This document shows positions 23,303-34,668 of a stretch of DNA of 64,000 nt, in pieces. Numbering within the stretch: the first letter of the stretch is position 1; the number at the start of each line of letters is the position of its first letter. Both the position numbers and the translations under genes were made by a program. Origin of the DNA: Fragum whitleyi. Taxonomy: Eukaryota; Mollusca; Bivalvia; Cardiida; Cardiidae. The notes under the pieces were generated by a model that saw nothing but the letters and a program-made list of their open reading frames with translations, had not been told where the DNA came from and made no database searches. The stretch spans positions 38,138,912-38,202,911 of the forward strand of contig OX411548.1 in NCBI GenBank assembly GCA_948146395.1. The letters run 5' to 3'.

Positions 23303-24007
23303 AGACCTGTTTACACATGCACGATTTTCTCTACGATTCACCCCGATTCATCCAGATTTCTCATGGTCGGAAAATTGGGATGGATCGGGATGAATCGTTG
23401 CGAAAAGTCGAAATATTCAGTGTCACTACGATTCCAGTAAGAATGTCCACGCTATTAATACGGTGTCTGTAAGGTATCGCTACGAATCAATGACGATTCA
23501 TGACGGCAACGCTACGGTCAATGAGGATTGATTACGGTGGCACAACGAATGCTCACGGTGCTTGTACGGTTCGATACGGTACTAGTAAGATTCACGACGG
23601 CCTTGGTCGAGGCAAATCGTTGATCTCCGTAGCGAAACCGTGGATGATTCGTATGACAACCGTACATATTTCGTGGTGATTCGTGAAATTTCGTAATGTC
23701 CACGACTGACTACGATCTATCACGAATAGCCCCGAATATAGCAGTACGAATAAGCACGATTCCACTACGGTCGCGCTACGAATTAGGCCACGCTAAATAA
23801 CCACCACGAATCACCACGAATGTTTAAACAGTTAAAACTTCCGTAGTGCTGCCGTGGAGTTTCCCGAATCATCACGATTCATCAAGAGTCACCACGATTC
23901 ACCACGGTTCTACAACGAATCACCACGGTACACGGCGATATTATAAATCGTGGCGAATCGTAGCAGCACCGTAGCCAAAAATGATCGTGAATGTGTAAAC
24001 AGGCTTC
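23303..24007. mobile_element. TIR element packed with degenerate ACGATTC/CACGAATC motifs
   Basis: The ends ACCTGTTTACACATGCACGA (from about 23307) and ATCGTGAATGTGTAAACAGG (to about 24004) are inverted repeats. The roughly 650 bases between consist of dozens of irregularly spaced ACGATTC, CACGAATC, CTACGGT and related words on both strands, with no fixed period. No open frame of note. Non-autonomous element of uncertain superfamily. Confidence 0.75.
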
Positions 24008-24500
24008 TGATCCAAACTCAAGAAGCTGTGCAAGCGATAAACTAATGAGGTTATATCTGTAAATTCTGAAAGTCTTGTATCAAGTGGTATAAAAAAGCTT
24101 TGGATTTTTTAATTTATTTTTATTTTAGTCCCAGAGTCTGTGAATCTCATCGTTCTTTATTTTTACACCAGCTACTGCTATTTAAAATACAGGTCGTAAA
24201 AATCTTTGCTGAAAGCTAAAACGACGATTCGTAATTTGGTTACACTTTACTATGCCTAAATTGATTAAGTCTATAAATATTGTGAAAGTTGAATGTCAAT
24301 AAGAGATCGGTTTATCATATCTGTTATTTTTAGAGTCATGGTAAGGTAAATTTAAAAAAAAATAGAATTACAGTCCGGTCATTAAGCAAGTACTACACCA
24401 TATTGTTTACTTTTATGAAAAAATCTATAAAGTTTCAAACCCATTATATATATCTTTGTTCCTCTTTTTGCTTACGATCTCAAAGACACATTGTAAATAG
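24008..24500. other. Non-coding stretch with a lone mariner-like end
   Basis: TAGAATTACAGTCCGGTCAT-TAAGCAAG near 24363-24390 resembles the left end of the element at 33844 but no right end follows. Nothing else recognised. Confidence 0.5.
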
Positions 24501-24642
24501 TACATACATACATACATACATACATACATACATACATACATACATACATACATACATACATACATACATACATACATACATACATACATACATACATACA
24601 TACATACATACATACATACATACATACATACATACACACACA
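24501..24642. repeat. (CATA)n microsatellite, about 140 bp
   Basis: Uninterrupted TACATACATA repeats from 24501 to about 24635, ending ACACACACAC. Frames read through it on both strands (His-Thr-Tyr-Ile, Met-Tyr-Val-Cys) are translations of the repeat. Confidence 0.98.
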
Positions 24643-24932
24643 CTGTTTGCGCACAAGCATATGTAGTACACATACATACGCAATATTATAAAATACACAT
24701 ATACAGATTTATAGACAGCGTTATTGCTCACAAATAAGCACTTAATTTATGAACTTCAAAAACTGAGAAAGAAACAAAGAAAGTCTTTTTTCTAGTTTTT
24801 AATGTCTATCATCATTTCTCGTTAAGTGTCAACATTTCTCGAAAGAAAATAAGCTTCTTCGTAATATTGTGGTCGATTTTTGAAGTTTTAAAATAGATAC
24901 CCGTTTTAGTGAATTAGGCCCCCTGTCAAATA

Positions 24933-25171
24933 TGACGAGTCACGCGAAAAGGGACATTCTAGGGAGTATATAAAGTGTTGACCCTAGTCAGACTGCGCGG
25001 ATTGCACAGGCTGACTATGGTCGAAACCTTTCGTACTTTGCTCATTTCCTGGATCTAGAATGATCTTTTTTTAAATGCGACCTAAGGTTGACCTATGCTT
25101 GAATTAATATCTTTATCAAGTATTCATCTTATGGAGTTCCCAGGTGGCCCCTTTTCGGGTGAAGGGTCACA
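24933..25171 (+). mobile_element. TGTGACCCGTC MITE, complete copy 4
   Basis: TGACGAGTCACGCGAAAAGGG at the left and CCCCTTTTCGGGTGAAGGGTCA at the right. Inside are ACCCTAGTCAGACTGCGCGG, a CACAGGCTGAC block, GGTTGACCTATGCTTGAA and GGAGTTCCCAGGTGG. About 240 bases; the best template for the family in this window. Confidence 0.85.
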
Positions 25172-25539
25172 ATAGTTTAATATGAAATTCCTTATTGAAA
25201 ATTCGGACGAACTTATATCACATGTAATAAACGCATGAAGTATCGTGTAAACGCGATAAATCATTAATGGAACAACACGTACATAATAAGGATGTGAATG
25301 CCAACCAAAGCAGTCCTTAAAAAAGCTTTCCCAATGAATAAAAATAGGTACGTAACCTTATCGGGCTAAAGTTGAATTCTATTTGTACGAAACGTACAAT
25401 ACAATCTGATTTGTTCAGAAACTCCAGTTTTGTATAAGATTCACTCAATATTTTGAAAAACAATACCTGTAGGAATCAAGTTTCATTACACCGCGTGAAA
25501 CCACAGTCGAAATTAATCTAGTAGCAAAAAGAATTCCAA
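25172..25539. other. Non-coding stretch, nothing recognised
   Basis: A+T-rich sequence without supported features. Confidence 0.55.
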
Positions 25540-25608
25540 TCGATTTTGTTTGTTTGTTTGAATGGGGTTTTACGCCGCTTTCAACAAACTTTCAGGTTGC
25601 TAGCTCAC
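25540..25608 (-). mobile_element. 3' fragment of the SINE family
   Basis: TTTGTTTGTTTGAATGGGGT-TTTACGCCGCTTTCAAC is the inverse of the SINE 3' end at 20085-20120 (GTTGAAAGCGACGTAAAACC and an AAAC-type tail), continuing to CTTTCAGGTTGCTAG. Strongly 5'-truncated. Confidence 0.75.
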
Positions 25609-25691
25609 TAAAAATCGACAAAAATTCTTCTACTATATTGTTATAATGTTCCGAATTAATCACGCACACTCCTCTGAGTCTATCTTAATTC

Positions 25692-25818
<127 letters not shown>

Positions 25819-26649
25819 CTCAGATTGTCCGTTATCCAGTTATCTTCTCTTTCCCTGTCTCTCTATCTATCTGTCTGTATCCGGATGACTGGAATTTTCT
25901 AGTAGTTTTCTAAATGAATCATCCGCATGTGCCTTAAAGTTCAATAGACCGGAACGAACTTAGGACTTTTTATGTAAGTTTGTAACTTTTTTATCTTTTT
26001 ATTTTTTTTCAACGGAAACGGGGGACAGTCACTAAAAGACAAACCGACAGCCACAGACAAGCCTAGAGATGGAGATGACGATATTCATCTTATGTTTTAA
26101 AATATAATACTTCAATTTAAAACTAAACCGAGGAATTGTGGCGCATTGAATGCCCACCGTGTTATAGTCCAAATCCAGTAGTCAATCAATTTACCATGAT
26201 GTTATGTACATTAATCGGAAAGTGGATTTAGGGATTTAAACCTTAAACCTGGGATTTGGCAAGGGGTGAGATTTTAAAATAACACTTTTCTTCATTTAAG
26301 AAAAAAATCTATACTTTTGTTTATTTAATTTTTCCAACTTTCTAACGTTTTTTCTTTGATAAAATATTTGAATGTCAAGATGTTTTATGTCATTTAAACA
26401 TGAATTCTTTCAACTCTAACGTAATATCGAACTCATTCCCATAAAAGCGGAATGTTAGTAGAGTAAACAATTCTGCTTTCACTTTAAATTTTGAAAGAAA
26501 TTTCAATAAAAGAAAGGAACGATTTCTAATAACCGAGTCATATCAAGTCGTAGAAGATCTTGCTTCAAAATCTAAGCTAGAATTAACAAAAACAGAAACA
26601 TGCAAATAAAACGATAGCATTCTGCTATATGTACACTGTTGACGATTAT
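25819..26649. other. Non-coding stretch, nothing recognised
   Basis: A+T-rich sequence with no supported gene or recognised repeat. Confidence 0.55.
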
Positions 26650-27126
26650 TTAACCCTTTGCTGTTTAATCCCTGCTTTTTACGTGCCTGGGGCCCGTTTT
26701 ACTAAACATCTTACGAAAAAAAAAAATGATCGTAAGTCAAAATCTTAAATCGTACCTGGTGTTTTCATTCTTCGTTAGATTCTGCCTTACAATATCTCAT
26801 TGAAATCGTCTTCAGAAGACGATTTCAATGAGAAGTTGCATGGTAGAATTCCATATTTACTTACTACTGTAGAAGCAACTTTAATTTTTGACTTACGCAA
26901 AAAATGATCGTAAGATGTTAAGTAAAACGGGCCCCTTGGATTTTATGATTGAGAAAACATTGTGAAAAAAGAAGAAATTGCTTCTGACAAGCAATTTCTT
27001 CTTTTTCCACACTATTTTCTACCCTACTGAATGGTTATTTTTCAAATTAAATCCACTTTAAATTTTCGTCTGCAAAACCTTTGATTTTGGACAGGTCCAA
27101 AATTTTGTAAAACAGGAAAGGGTTAA
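26650..27126 (+). mobile_element. piggyBac-like MITE, copy 4, split by a nested MITE
   Basis: TTAACCCTTTGCTGTTTAAT at the left and AAACAGGAAAGGGTTAA at the right, as in the other copies. The element is interrupted after TTTTTACGTGCCTG by a second element (26690-26935) and resumes at GGATTTTATGATTGAGAAAA. Removing the insert restores the usual length of about 230 bases. Confidence 0.92.
26690..26935. mobile_element. Nested MITE with GGGGCCCGTTTTACT ends
   Basis: GGGGCCCGTTTTACTAAACA at the left and TTAAGTAAAACGGGCCCC at the right, with TCTTACGA/TCGTAAGA just inside, form inverted ends of about 30 bases. The centre holds a near-perfect palindrome, TCTCATTGAAATCGTCTTC and its inverse (26795-26833). 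A degenerate second copy lies at 33355-33582. I cannot see a clean target-site duplication. Confidence 0.88.
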
Positions 27127-27185
27127 AAAATACAATTTTCATTAACGCTTTTCGGTGGTTTATCGAGAAATAACGATAGATTAAC

Positions 27186-27540
27186 ATTTTGATAATTTCA
27201 CCGCCCTACCATTTGAATAAACTAAAAAAATGATTCCCTGCTTTCGTTCATTTCACCCTATCTGACGTCACCTAAGCGGAGCTCAAAAATTGACGCAATC
27301 ACGAACGTTGTATAGCAATCACGTACAAAATGACGCGCTTTAAAAATGGTTTAGAAAAATCACATTTTGTCTCATTGTTGCATTAAAGAAATAGAATAAT
27401 CGGTTGTTTTTCGGGTAAGATCGATTGAAATTTCATTGAGTGAGTAACAAAAACCATATCTTTACTCGCTGCTCCGCAATTCGTGGAATTATAGCATTTG
27501 TTCACTCAATGAAATAAAAATCGATCTTACACTGAAGAAA
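27186..27540. repeat. Dispersed repeat, paired with 61957-62290
   Basis: Both stretches share, in order, GACGT...CTGAGCGGAG/CTAAGCGGAG, a CACGT site, TTGCATTAAAGAAATAGAAT, TCGATTGAAATTTCATTGAG-like sequence, a GCTCCGC motif and TTTGTTCACTCAATGAAA. The last part pairs with the TTTCATTGAGTGAG block to form a stem. Probably an inverted-repeat element; ends not defined. Confidence 0.6.
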
Positions 27541-27612
27541 ACGTATCCTCTATATATAAATTGGAAAATAGTATGAATACTGTAAATAATTTTGTCATTT
27601 CCAGGTGTGTGT

Positions 27613-27646
<34 letters not shown>

Positions 27647-28297
27647 AAGATAAGATTCGCACATGAATGGATTTTTTCCATATCTTCTTTAATGCTAAAA
27701 GCAAAACTCCTGGGCAATTAAGGAAGAATGTCGTAAAATATTATGTTATAATTTGTTGCAAGTCGTGCTCACTATCTTTATCGAAATAGGTAATATCTAC
27801 AATGATTTTTATCACATACCATGTTGTTTGTTTCCAAATAGGTTCTACTTTTCAATCTATTGAGCAACAACTTTGTGACTGTTTAAAATTTTGAATAACT
27901 GGATATTTTATTTTCAGTGTCTACACATTAAGATAATCTGTTTTGAGATAACCTATATAGATTTCCCTTTTTCAAATGTCACGTCGAGGTGTTTATTATT
28001 TATTGTATGAATTTTTTCGTTAATTGGATCAAAGCGGATAGAGAGTTGATATGTTGGGCTGGTTGGCAGGATTTTCTGTATGCTATTATAACCTTTAATC
28101 CAAATGTCGGACCTTAGCAGTACACCATTATTTATTAGAAAAAGTATGGAGAAATTAAACATTGGAATGCCTAGAGAATTGGTTCGTATTTCATGATGAC
28201 TTTTTATGTAATAGTTATTATAATTATCATTATAATTATTATCATTATTTTATTAGTTTTTTCTTGCACATTTAAGAAAATATATACACTACTGGCT
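27541..28297. other. Non-coding stretch with a 32-base T-run
   Basis: Poly-T at 27614-27645 preceded by GTGTGTG. A 69-codon minus-strand frame at 27953-28162 has no recognised motif. Confidence 0.5.
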
Positions 28298-28453
28298 TTA
28301 AGGTAGTGGACCCGTGATAGTTCCGCTTCATTACGGAATTTATGATCTTTCACAGTGTTGACCGAGGTTTCCTAATGAAAATCATTAGGAAAACCTCGGT
28401 TAACACTGTTAAAGCTCATTACTTCCGAAACTATTACGGGTCCACTGCCTTAA
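28298..28453. mobile_element. Palindromic foldback element (TAAGGTAGTGGACCC family), copy 3
   Basis: TTAAGGTAGTGGACCCGTGA at the left, TTACGGGTCCACTGCCTTAA at the right; centre CCTAATGAAAATCATTAGG. One of the best-preserved copies. Confidence 0.9.
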
Positions 28454-29168
28454 GTTAAGCATATTTTTCTACCAAATGTTGAAAATCGTGGACAACTTCG
28501 TAATTCGTCTGCAGGAGAAGGTATTCGAAAGCCCCATGTGTAAGATACCTAAAAATTGTGTCTTTGATTATCTTGATGTGCTGGGTCGTCATTTTAAAGA
28601 GGTTAGGCATTTTGCAGTAATAACAGGAAGTCAAACGTTACCATAGGCTGAAACTTTTAATTTCTTACGATATTCTGAGACAGTAACCCAAACCGAATAA
28701 ATCCTGTAGATTCCATCATTGGTACGGTGGTACTTTAAGAGATTTGATACGTTTTGGCCTCCGAAAAAAATTGCTTCGAATATTGAAATTAGAGGCCGAC
28801 TTTCAAACATGCATACACAGTGCATATGTAAGTATTTTTTTCATACAATGCTTATGCATCTGGTCTTGAAATCAATTGCAAAATAAGTTGGTCACATAAG
28901 ATTTGTTTCAGCATTTTCAATTGATAATTCTAAATACGTTATTTAATTTTATTCCAATAGTATATATATGCAACTATGACATTCATGGTTATTATTCATA
29001 GTGTTTGCATCATGGATAGATAAATGTGCTCATTACATTTCCAACAATTTGATATATACATATACGTGAAACCCGGACATTTTGGATAGATAGATACTCC
29101 TTAACAATGCTTATCCTACGTGGAATGTCCGATTCAATTACTTTCTAACTGTGCTAAGTGAATCTTTT
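28454..29168. other. Non-coding stretch, nothing recognised
   Basis: The 64-codon minus-strand frame at 28631-28825 has no recognised domain. No repeat family seen. Confidence 0.5.
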
Positions 29169-29392
29169 GACTGCCTCGGTGGCCTAGTGGTATAGGCACA
29201 CGACTCGTGACCTGGAGGTCATTGGCTCGAGTCCCACCGTCGCCGGGGTGTGGTAATGGACAAAACACTCAATAGACAGCTCCAGTTCACCAACATGTAA
29301 CATTTGGTAGCAGAGAGTTAAAACCACTGCCTCCCCTCAATGAGTGCTCAAAAGCGAGGCTACAAGTTTAAGCTTTTGTCGCAATCGAACCA
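29169..29392 (+). mobile_element. tRNA-derived SINE, second family, complete head
   Basis: GACTGCCTCGGTGGCCTAGT carries an A box (TGGCCTAGTGG) and GGCTCGAGTCCC a B box about 40 bases further on. The pseudo-anticodon arm reads ACTCGTGACCTGG. A body of about 150 bases follows, containing GGACAAAACACTCAAT and GGTAGCAGAGAGTTAAAACC. A degenerate relative is at 39230-39475 with the same order of blocks. Confidence 0.75.
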
Positions 29393-29502
29393 AAATATAT
29401 TAGTATTGACTATTAACTAAGTGAACAATTTTATTAGTCTGTGCAAATTTACGTGCAGACCTATGTTCCATCTGATGATTGGATGTCATACATTTATGGC
29501 TA

Positions 29503-29640
29503 CCCTGCGTTCGGAATGACAAAACACTGCAAACAGTTCGCCAATTATACCCCGCTTTAGACATGTGCTTACGTGCAAAGCGGGATATAATCATGTAATT
29601 GGCAGATTGATTGCACCGTTTTGTCATCATGCACACAGGA
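29503..29640. mobile_element. CCTGCGTTCAGGATGA foldback, copy 2
   Basis: CCCTGCGTTCGGAATGACAA at the left and ACCGTTTTGTCATCATGCAC at the right, with ATTATACCCCGCTTT pairing to AAAGCGGGATATAAT inside. Confidence 0.75.
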
Positions 29641-29689
29641 CTGGTCTCTTCGAATATTTCAGAGTACTTATATGCAGCAATTTAGCATA

Positions 29690-29810
29690 TTCAGCGTTCA
29701 GGATAACAAAACGTGACAGACTGTTTGCAAAATATTACCTTCTTTGCGCACGAACTTGCGTGGAAAGCGGGGTATAATTTGCAAACAGTTGGATAGCTCT
29801 GGTATCCTGC
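29690..29810. mobile_element. CCTGCGTTCAGGATGA foldback, copy 3
   Basis: TCAGCGTTCAGGATAACAAA at the left, GGTATCCTGC at the right, with ACTGTTTGCAAA pairing to TTTGCAAACAGT and a TTCTTTGCGCACG loop. It lies 50 bases after copy 2. Confidence 0.7.
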
Positions 29811-30011
29811 TTTACTTGTTGATTTACTCTGTGGGATATACTCATTTATAATATCATTTTGATAGAACATGAAAAGTTCTGTAGATGTTTCTCATTTTAG
29901 TGTGCAAGTTACAAGACCTTTCTATCCTACACAGTTACACATGAATTCACTTTCAGTTTTAAACAAGTCATTTAGGACGTGATTAAAATAAATTTGATAC
30001 TTTTTTTTAAG

Positions 30012-30327
<316 letters not shown>

Positions 30328-30634
30328 GGATCGGTTTGGCTTCAACTGAACAACTTCCAGGGAACTATTGCCATGATGGTGTGTCTATTGTGCGAGTGAT
30401 CGCCCGCTATTTTTTGTTTTAATCATTTTTATGTCGAGGACTTTTTTCGGCGTATTAGATTTTTTTAAGGAAAATCGGAAGGAGCCTGGAAACGCTTTCC
30501 CAGGTTTGCTAGTCAGATATTGATGGGAACAAAAACTGAGGGCACTAATGGCTATTAAACCACCAAAGACGGTCCCGCGTTTAAAACCTTCTTCTTCGAA
30601 AATATAGAGGAGAACCCATCACAACTTCATATAA
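30328..30634. other. Non-coding stretch, nothing recognised
   Basis: No supported features. Confidence 0.5.
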
Positions 30635-31140
30635 GGTTTATTAACGTTCTTGAATGCGTTAACAGTTGCAGAGACCCGAAAAATGCTTCGCATCCGGGCG
30701 TTAAAGCATTCTTGGGGCTCTGCAAATGTTTACGCCTGAAAACGTGAAATGGCCCTTTTATTGCATAAAAAGAAAGCCTATAGTGTTTATTCAAACAGAC
30801 ATTTTTTAATGATTCACAGGAACGATTAAAACTAGCTCCAAGTCCTTAAATGTGCCGGAAAAATTGCGTTATGCATTGCATCGTCATCTTTGTTTATTTT
30901 GGGGTTGCTTGGTAAGTTTACGACGTCATTAATTAAACGCGGGAATATGATCAACGTCTTTATTTATGCTCTATATGTATGTTAGACATAACACTGACAA
31001 AGAGTATAGTCCCAGCACGAGGATGTTTAAGTAAGGGCGTTAACTTTTTACTTATTAATCCACGTTTTCTCTCGTTAACGCCCGGGTTATGTCCGTTAAC
31101 GTATGCCTATAACGACCCTAAAACGCACATTTTATGCAAT
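30635..31140. repeat. Probable foldback region with an internal hairpin
   Basis: GCAGAGACCC...AAAAATGCTT pairs with AAGCATTCTTGGGGCTCTGC at 30667-30723. Further right, TTATTGCATAAAA (30757) is mirrored by TTTTATGCAATAA near 31130, and several GTTAACG words lie between. Outer ends are unclear. Confidence 0.5.
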
Positions 31141-31800
31141 AATAGGAATCAACCTTACAGTAAGTATGCTCATTTAGGTTAGGTTAGCCGAAAAAACGGG
31201 ATGTACGGGCTTTCTAGTAAAGATCTCCTTCAATGTAACTACCTATCAGAATTCAAAAAAACTTCGCACAAATGAAACTTCCGGTATTCTCAACCAGATT
31301 TAATGCTGGAATTCAAGTCTAACGACAACCATGAGTAGACCGTCAACTCAGCTGAAAATGGTTGGCCATTTAGAGGACGTCATATAAAAAAAATTATTCT
31401 TGTCTAACACGACTTGTTGGAATGAATGACCTTTGTCATGGCAGTAATGGTTAAAGAAGGGTCTTTCTTAAATAATTTTTAGAAGATGATCTTCTGCTAC
31501 GGGGGAAAATTAGTATCAATGGTGAAACAGTTCTTATTGACATAATTCTTACATAAATGGAAGGATTTTCATCGAAATTTCCACAAAATGTTGCTAATCA
31601 TGTGAAATTGCCAATATTGCCGTCATTTGGTAATATTATTCTTTATGGAAATGGTACGTCATATAAAACATTTATGGACGGGTTTCCTGATATCTCATAT
31701 ATATGACCATGCTATTGTTTCATACGTTTGGTAATAAGATAAAGTGACATTGAAAAAGAGATGTCCATGATGTAAAAATCTTTGTTAACACAACTTCTTC
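31141..31800. other. Non-coding stretch, nothing recognised
   Basis: A+T-rich sequence without supported features. Confidence 0.5.
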
Positions 31801-31936
31801 TACATAGTGGACCCGTAATTGTTCCACAACATTTCGGAACTCATGACCTTTCACAATGTTAACCGAGTTTTCTAGACACTGTTAAATTCCATTGCTTCCG
31901 AAACGTTGCGGAACAATTACAGGTCCACTGCCTTAA
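31801..31936. mobile_element. Palindromic foldback element (TAAGGTAGTGGACCC family), copy 4
   Basis: TAGTGGACCCGTAATTGTTC at the left and GAACAATTACAGGTCCACTG at the right. The centre is shortened: the TTTCCTAATGA hairpin tip is lost and ACCGAGTTTTCTAGACACTG joins the arms. Confidence 0.85.
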
Positions 31937-32559
31937 AGTAATTTAAAGTTGATTAGACATAATTGTTGTGCGTGATGTGCTGGTGGAGCGATAGTGGAAC
32001 CACAAATATTCTTGGTCATCTTGTTTTAATACCAAACGGGTCGAAATCGATTTATTCTTCATGTCTACTAAAAATGACGGGGACCACAGTCGAGATTCTG
32101 CTCGTTTCATTAACAACAATTTTGAGCTAAAATATTAATAAGATGACAATCCTTTGAAGCGAGTAGAAGGTTAACTTACGGTAGAAGGCAATCACTCAAA
32201 AAAAATTTGGGGGGAAATAAACTTTCTGTATAAATCAAGAAAGATGTCCTACATTGCTTGCCTAGGAAAACACTAGTGAAATTGCCCCGAGGATCGCCAT
32301 TCTCGGTGTTCATATAAGCGTATACCAGCTATTATTTTGAATTTCGAAGAACCGAACTTTTCTTTGGGTTATTTGAACTTGTAGGAAATGTCAGACAAGG
32401 GATTTTTTTATTTCTTTTTTTTTATTTTTAATTTTTTGAATGACACCTTTTCAATGAAGAAAACACAGAGATTGAATAAATGCCTCCTCCTCGAAATTTG
32501 AGAAAATGCAAAAAAAATATATTGATATGCGTTTCTTTTGCAAGTCAGCTGGGTCATTA
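31937..32559. other. Non-coding stretch, nothing recognised
   Basis: No supported features. Confidence 0.5.
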
Positions 32560-32942
32560 TTTATAAGCGCCGCGGTTCGGGGTGTTTTTTGCGTTCTACC
32601 GGTTAGAGACCTATAAAGACCCGATAGACTACAATGAATGGATATATTAATCGGTTTAAAAACGTTCGATCCATTGTTTATGTGATCAATAGATTGGTTA
32701 TTGGACAAAACCGTTCAAGCCGTTTAATCGAAGTGATTTGTGTATTGATACGGCCTATTGTGTTACTTGTCGTTTATTTAATTCCATGCGGTTAAATCTT
32801 CTTGATGGGAAGTTCTATAGTGGTGTTATTGCAATGGAGATTTAAATGCCATCTTATTGTAATTAGATAAAAGAAGCGCAGGATTTAAATCAAGTTTTAA
32901 ACATAATATTTCGGGTGGAGCATATTTTTTTAAAAAACTAGA
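32560..32942 (+). promoter_or_regulatory. Possible promoter and 5' flank of the exon at 32943
   Basis: Free of the repeat families seen elsewhere and less A+T-biased in places (GCGCCGCGG near 32567). It contains several ATCAATA/ATTGAT and TTTAAT words, a TTATTGCAATGG block and TTGTAATTAGATAAAAG. A TATTTTTTTAAAAAA stretch lies about 15 bases before the ATG. Function is inferred only from position. Confidence 0.3.
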
Positions 32943-33044
32943 ATGGCAGAAGGTTTTATAAAAACAATTAAGATTCAGCCAATGCTATTTGACGATATGG
33001 ACATTAAAAAGTCGCCAGAGCCGGCTCAGATCACAAGACGCCCG
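32943..33044 (+). CDS. Putative first coding exon of an unidentified gene
   Basis: An ATG in good Kozak context (A at -3, G at +4) opens 34 codons that run without a stop to CCG and a consensus splice donor, GTAAGT, at 33045-33050 (phase 0). The peptide begins MAEGFIKTIKIQPM and continues with an acidic FDDMD and a KSPEP segment, which reads like a real protein start with ordinary codon choice. I do not recognise the family. Position in a repeat-filled gene desert next to a repeat-free upstream stretch would fit a developmental regulator with a large first intron, but that is inference. No partner exon was identified within the window; the downstream sequence contains several MITEs, as expected of an intron. 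A chance occurrence of ATG, 102 open bases and a donor is possible. Confidence 0.42.
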
Positions 33045-33354
33045 GTAAGTTCTAAGCTGTATTCTTTTAATGAGTTCTTCTTTGAGCGACAACTAAGCGG
33101 TGAATTTTAAGAGTACCGACACCATTGGGACGCCCAATGCCAATGATATTGGATGAAATAAGGGGAAGTAGAGTGGTCAGCAATGAAATATGTGTTCGTT
33201 TAATGGGATTTGAGGCACTTGCTAATCGAGTATTTAAGATATATCGCGCCGACTTGGGCACCTAACGATGCCTACAATGAATGACACTCTTTAAGAGCCT
33301 GCAGTCGCTAATTCCCCATTAGTTAACGATAATACACCCTTTGGTTAGAGACAT

Positions 33355-33582
33355 TGTCAAAGGTCTATTCCAAAAAAAAATAATCGTAAGTCTAAATCAC
33401 AAATCGTACCATGTGTTTTCATACCTTGTTAGATTCTGCCTTGCAAAATCTCATAGGAATCGTCTGTAGTGAGATAATGCATGACAGAATTCCGTATTTA
33501 GTTACTTCCGTAGAAGCAACTTTAATTTTCGACTTAGGCACAGAATGATCGTAAGATGATAAGTAAAACTGGCCTCTGGGGC
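33355..33582. mobile_element. Degenerate second copy of the GGGGCCCGTTTTACT MITE
   Basis: ATCGTAAGTCTAAATCACAA, TTAGATTCTGCCTTGCAAAA, AGTTACTTCCGTAGAAGCAA and ATGATCGTAAGATGATAAGT follow the order of the nested copy at 26690. The left end is eroded; the right end reads AGTAAAACTGGCC. The central palindrome is shortened. Confidence 0.8.
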
Positions 33583-33843
33583 TTCATTTGCGAGAGCCCA
33601 GCCCGCTTACAAATGCATTCTGGGCAAAGCTCAATTATGAAGGGAACAGAATAGAATAGTTAAGTTTAATTCTATTACCATCTTAACAAATGAATTCAGT
33701 ATGCTTAAACTAAAAGAAAAATGATATTTTGGCGTTAGTTCCTCGGTAATTCTTGGTCTGTCTTGGTTTAACGACCGATGCTATGTTTATTAGCCTACTA
33801 AAGTTTACATCTAGGTTACATAATCCTACTTTTAAAATAGAAT

Positions 33844-34027
33844 TACAGTCAAACCTGTATTTTAAGCAAGCACCTAAAGGACATTCAAAAAGTGTTTGCT
33901 TAAGACAGGTTTTTGCTTAATGAAGGTCAATTTCAGTGCAATTGGTTCATTTGGTAACTTTGTCGCCGCTTGCTTAAAACAGGTTGCTTGCTCAATACAG
34001 GTGGCCGCAAAGACAGGTTTGACTGTA
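33844..34027. mobile_element. Tc1/mariner-like MITE with TACAGTCAAACCTGT ends
   Basis: TACAGTCAAACCTGT at 33844 and ACAGGTTTGACTGTA at 34013-34027 are perfect inverted ends including the TA target. Inside, copies of TTGCTTAA/TTAAGCAA and ACAGGT recur as subterminal repeats. 184 bases, no coding capacity. Confidence 0.88.
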
Positions 34028-34573
34028 CATAGAACAATAGCTATTGTTCACCACAAAAATGCTACTCCGTGACGTTTTCTGGAGCGAAGGTAGCGAAATC
34101 TGCTTTGTAAATGGCATCTAAACCGAGTCTATTCCTACATATACAAACATCCTCGAGAATGTTTGAAAGGGAATACACTAAGACTGAAAAATGATTTCAA
34201 TGCATATACAATGTCACATAACAACAATAAGACTGAAATAAAGTCTTTTGTTTAGAGATAACCGAACCATGTTGTATTACCTGTTTTGAAATTCTGAATA
34301 CAGACCCCTTTATTACGATGGCTGTTGTTAGGAGAGGAACTATATAAGTTCCCCAAGCTTTCCTTCCAATCCTTTTCACAAAATATGTTGTTCATTATAC
34401 TGTCTGTCAAAATTTTCTGAATAAAATATGTTTAAACTATAACCGAACCATGTTCGAAATTAACCGATTAAATGTATTTATCATAAATTTATCATTATCA
34501 TTTTCATATGAAACGGTGTTCATCCTATCAGTTTCTTGTGCTGAATGAACCAATGATTAAAGATGATATTCAA
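34028..34573. other. Non-coding stretch, nothing recognised
   Basis: The 60-codon minus-strand frame at 34197-34379 has no recognised motif. Otherwise A+T-rich sequence. Confidence 0.5.
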
Positions 34574-34668
34574 AAAAAACCTTTTTTTGTTTGAAATGGG
34601 TTTTACGCCACTTCAAAATAATCTTTCAGTCATATCGCGGCGATTGGAGCACTTAACAATCGATTCCT
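34574..34668 (-). mobile_element. 3' fragment of the SINE family
   Basis: TTTTTGTTTGAAATGGGTTT-TACGCCACTT, then AATCTTTCAGTCATATCGCG, CGATTGGAGCACTTAACAAT, the inverse of the last 90 bases of the SINE at 19887-20134. It is 5'-truncated. Confidence 0.8.

Noticed and set aside
23303..24007. CRISPR-like array
   Set aside because: The repeated words are degenerate, on both strands and irregularly spaced, without constant repeats or spacers; the genome is eukaryotic.
24403..24731. Four overlapping frames of 62-87 codons
   Set aside because: Translations of the (CATA)n microsatellite.
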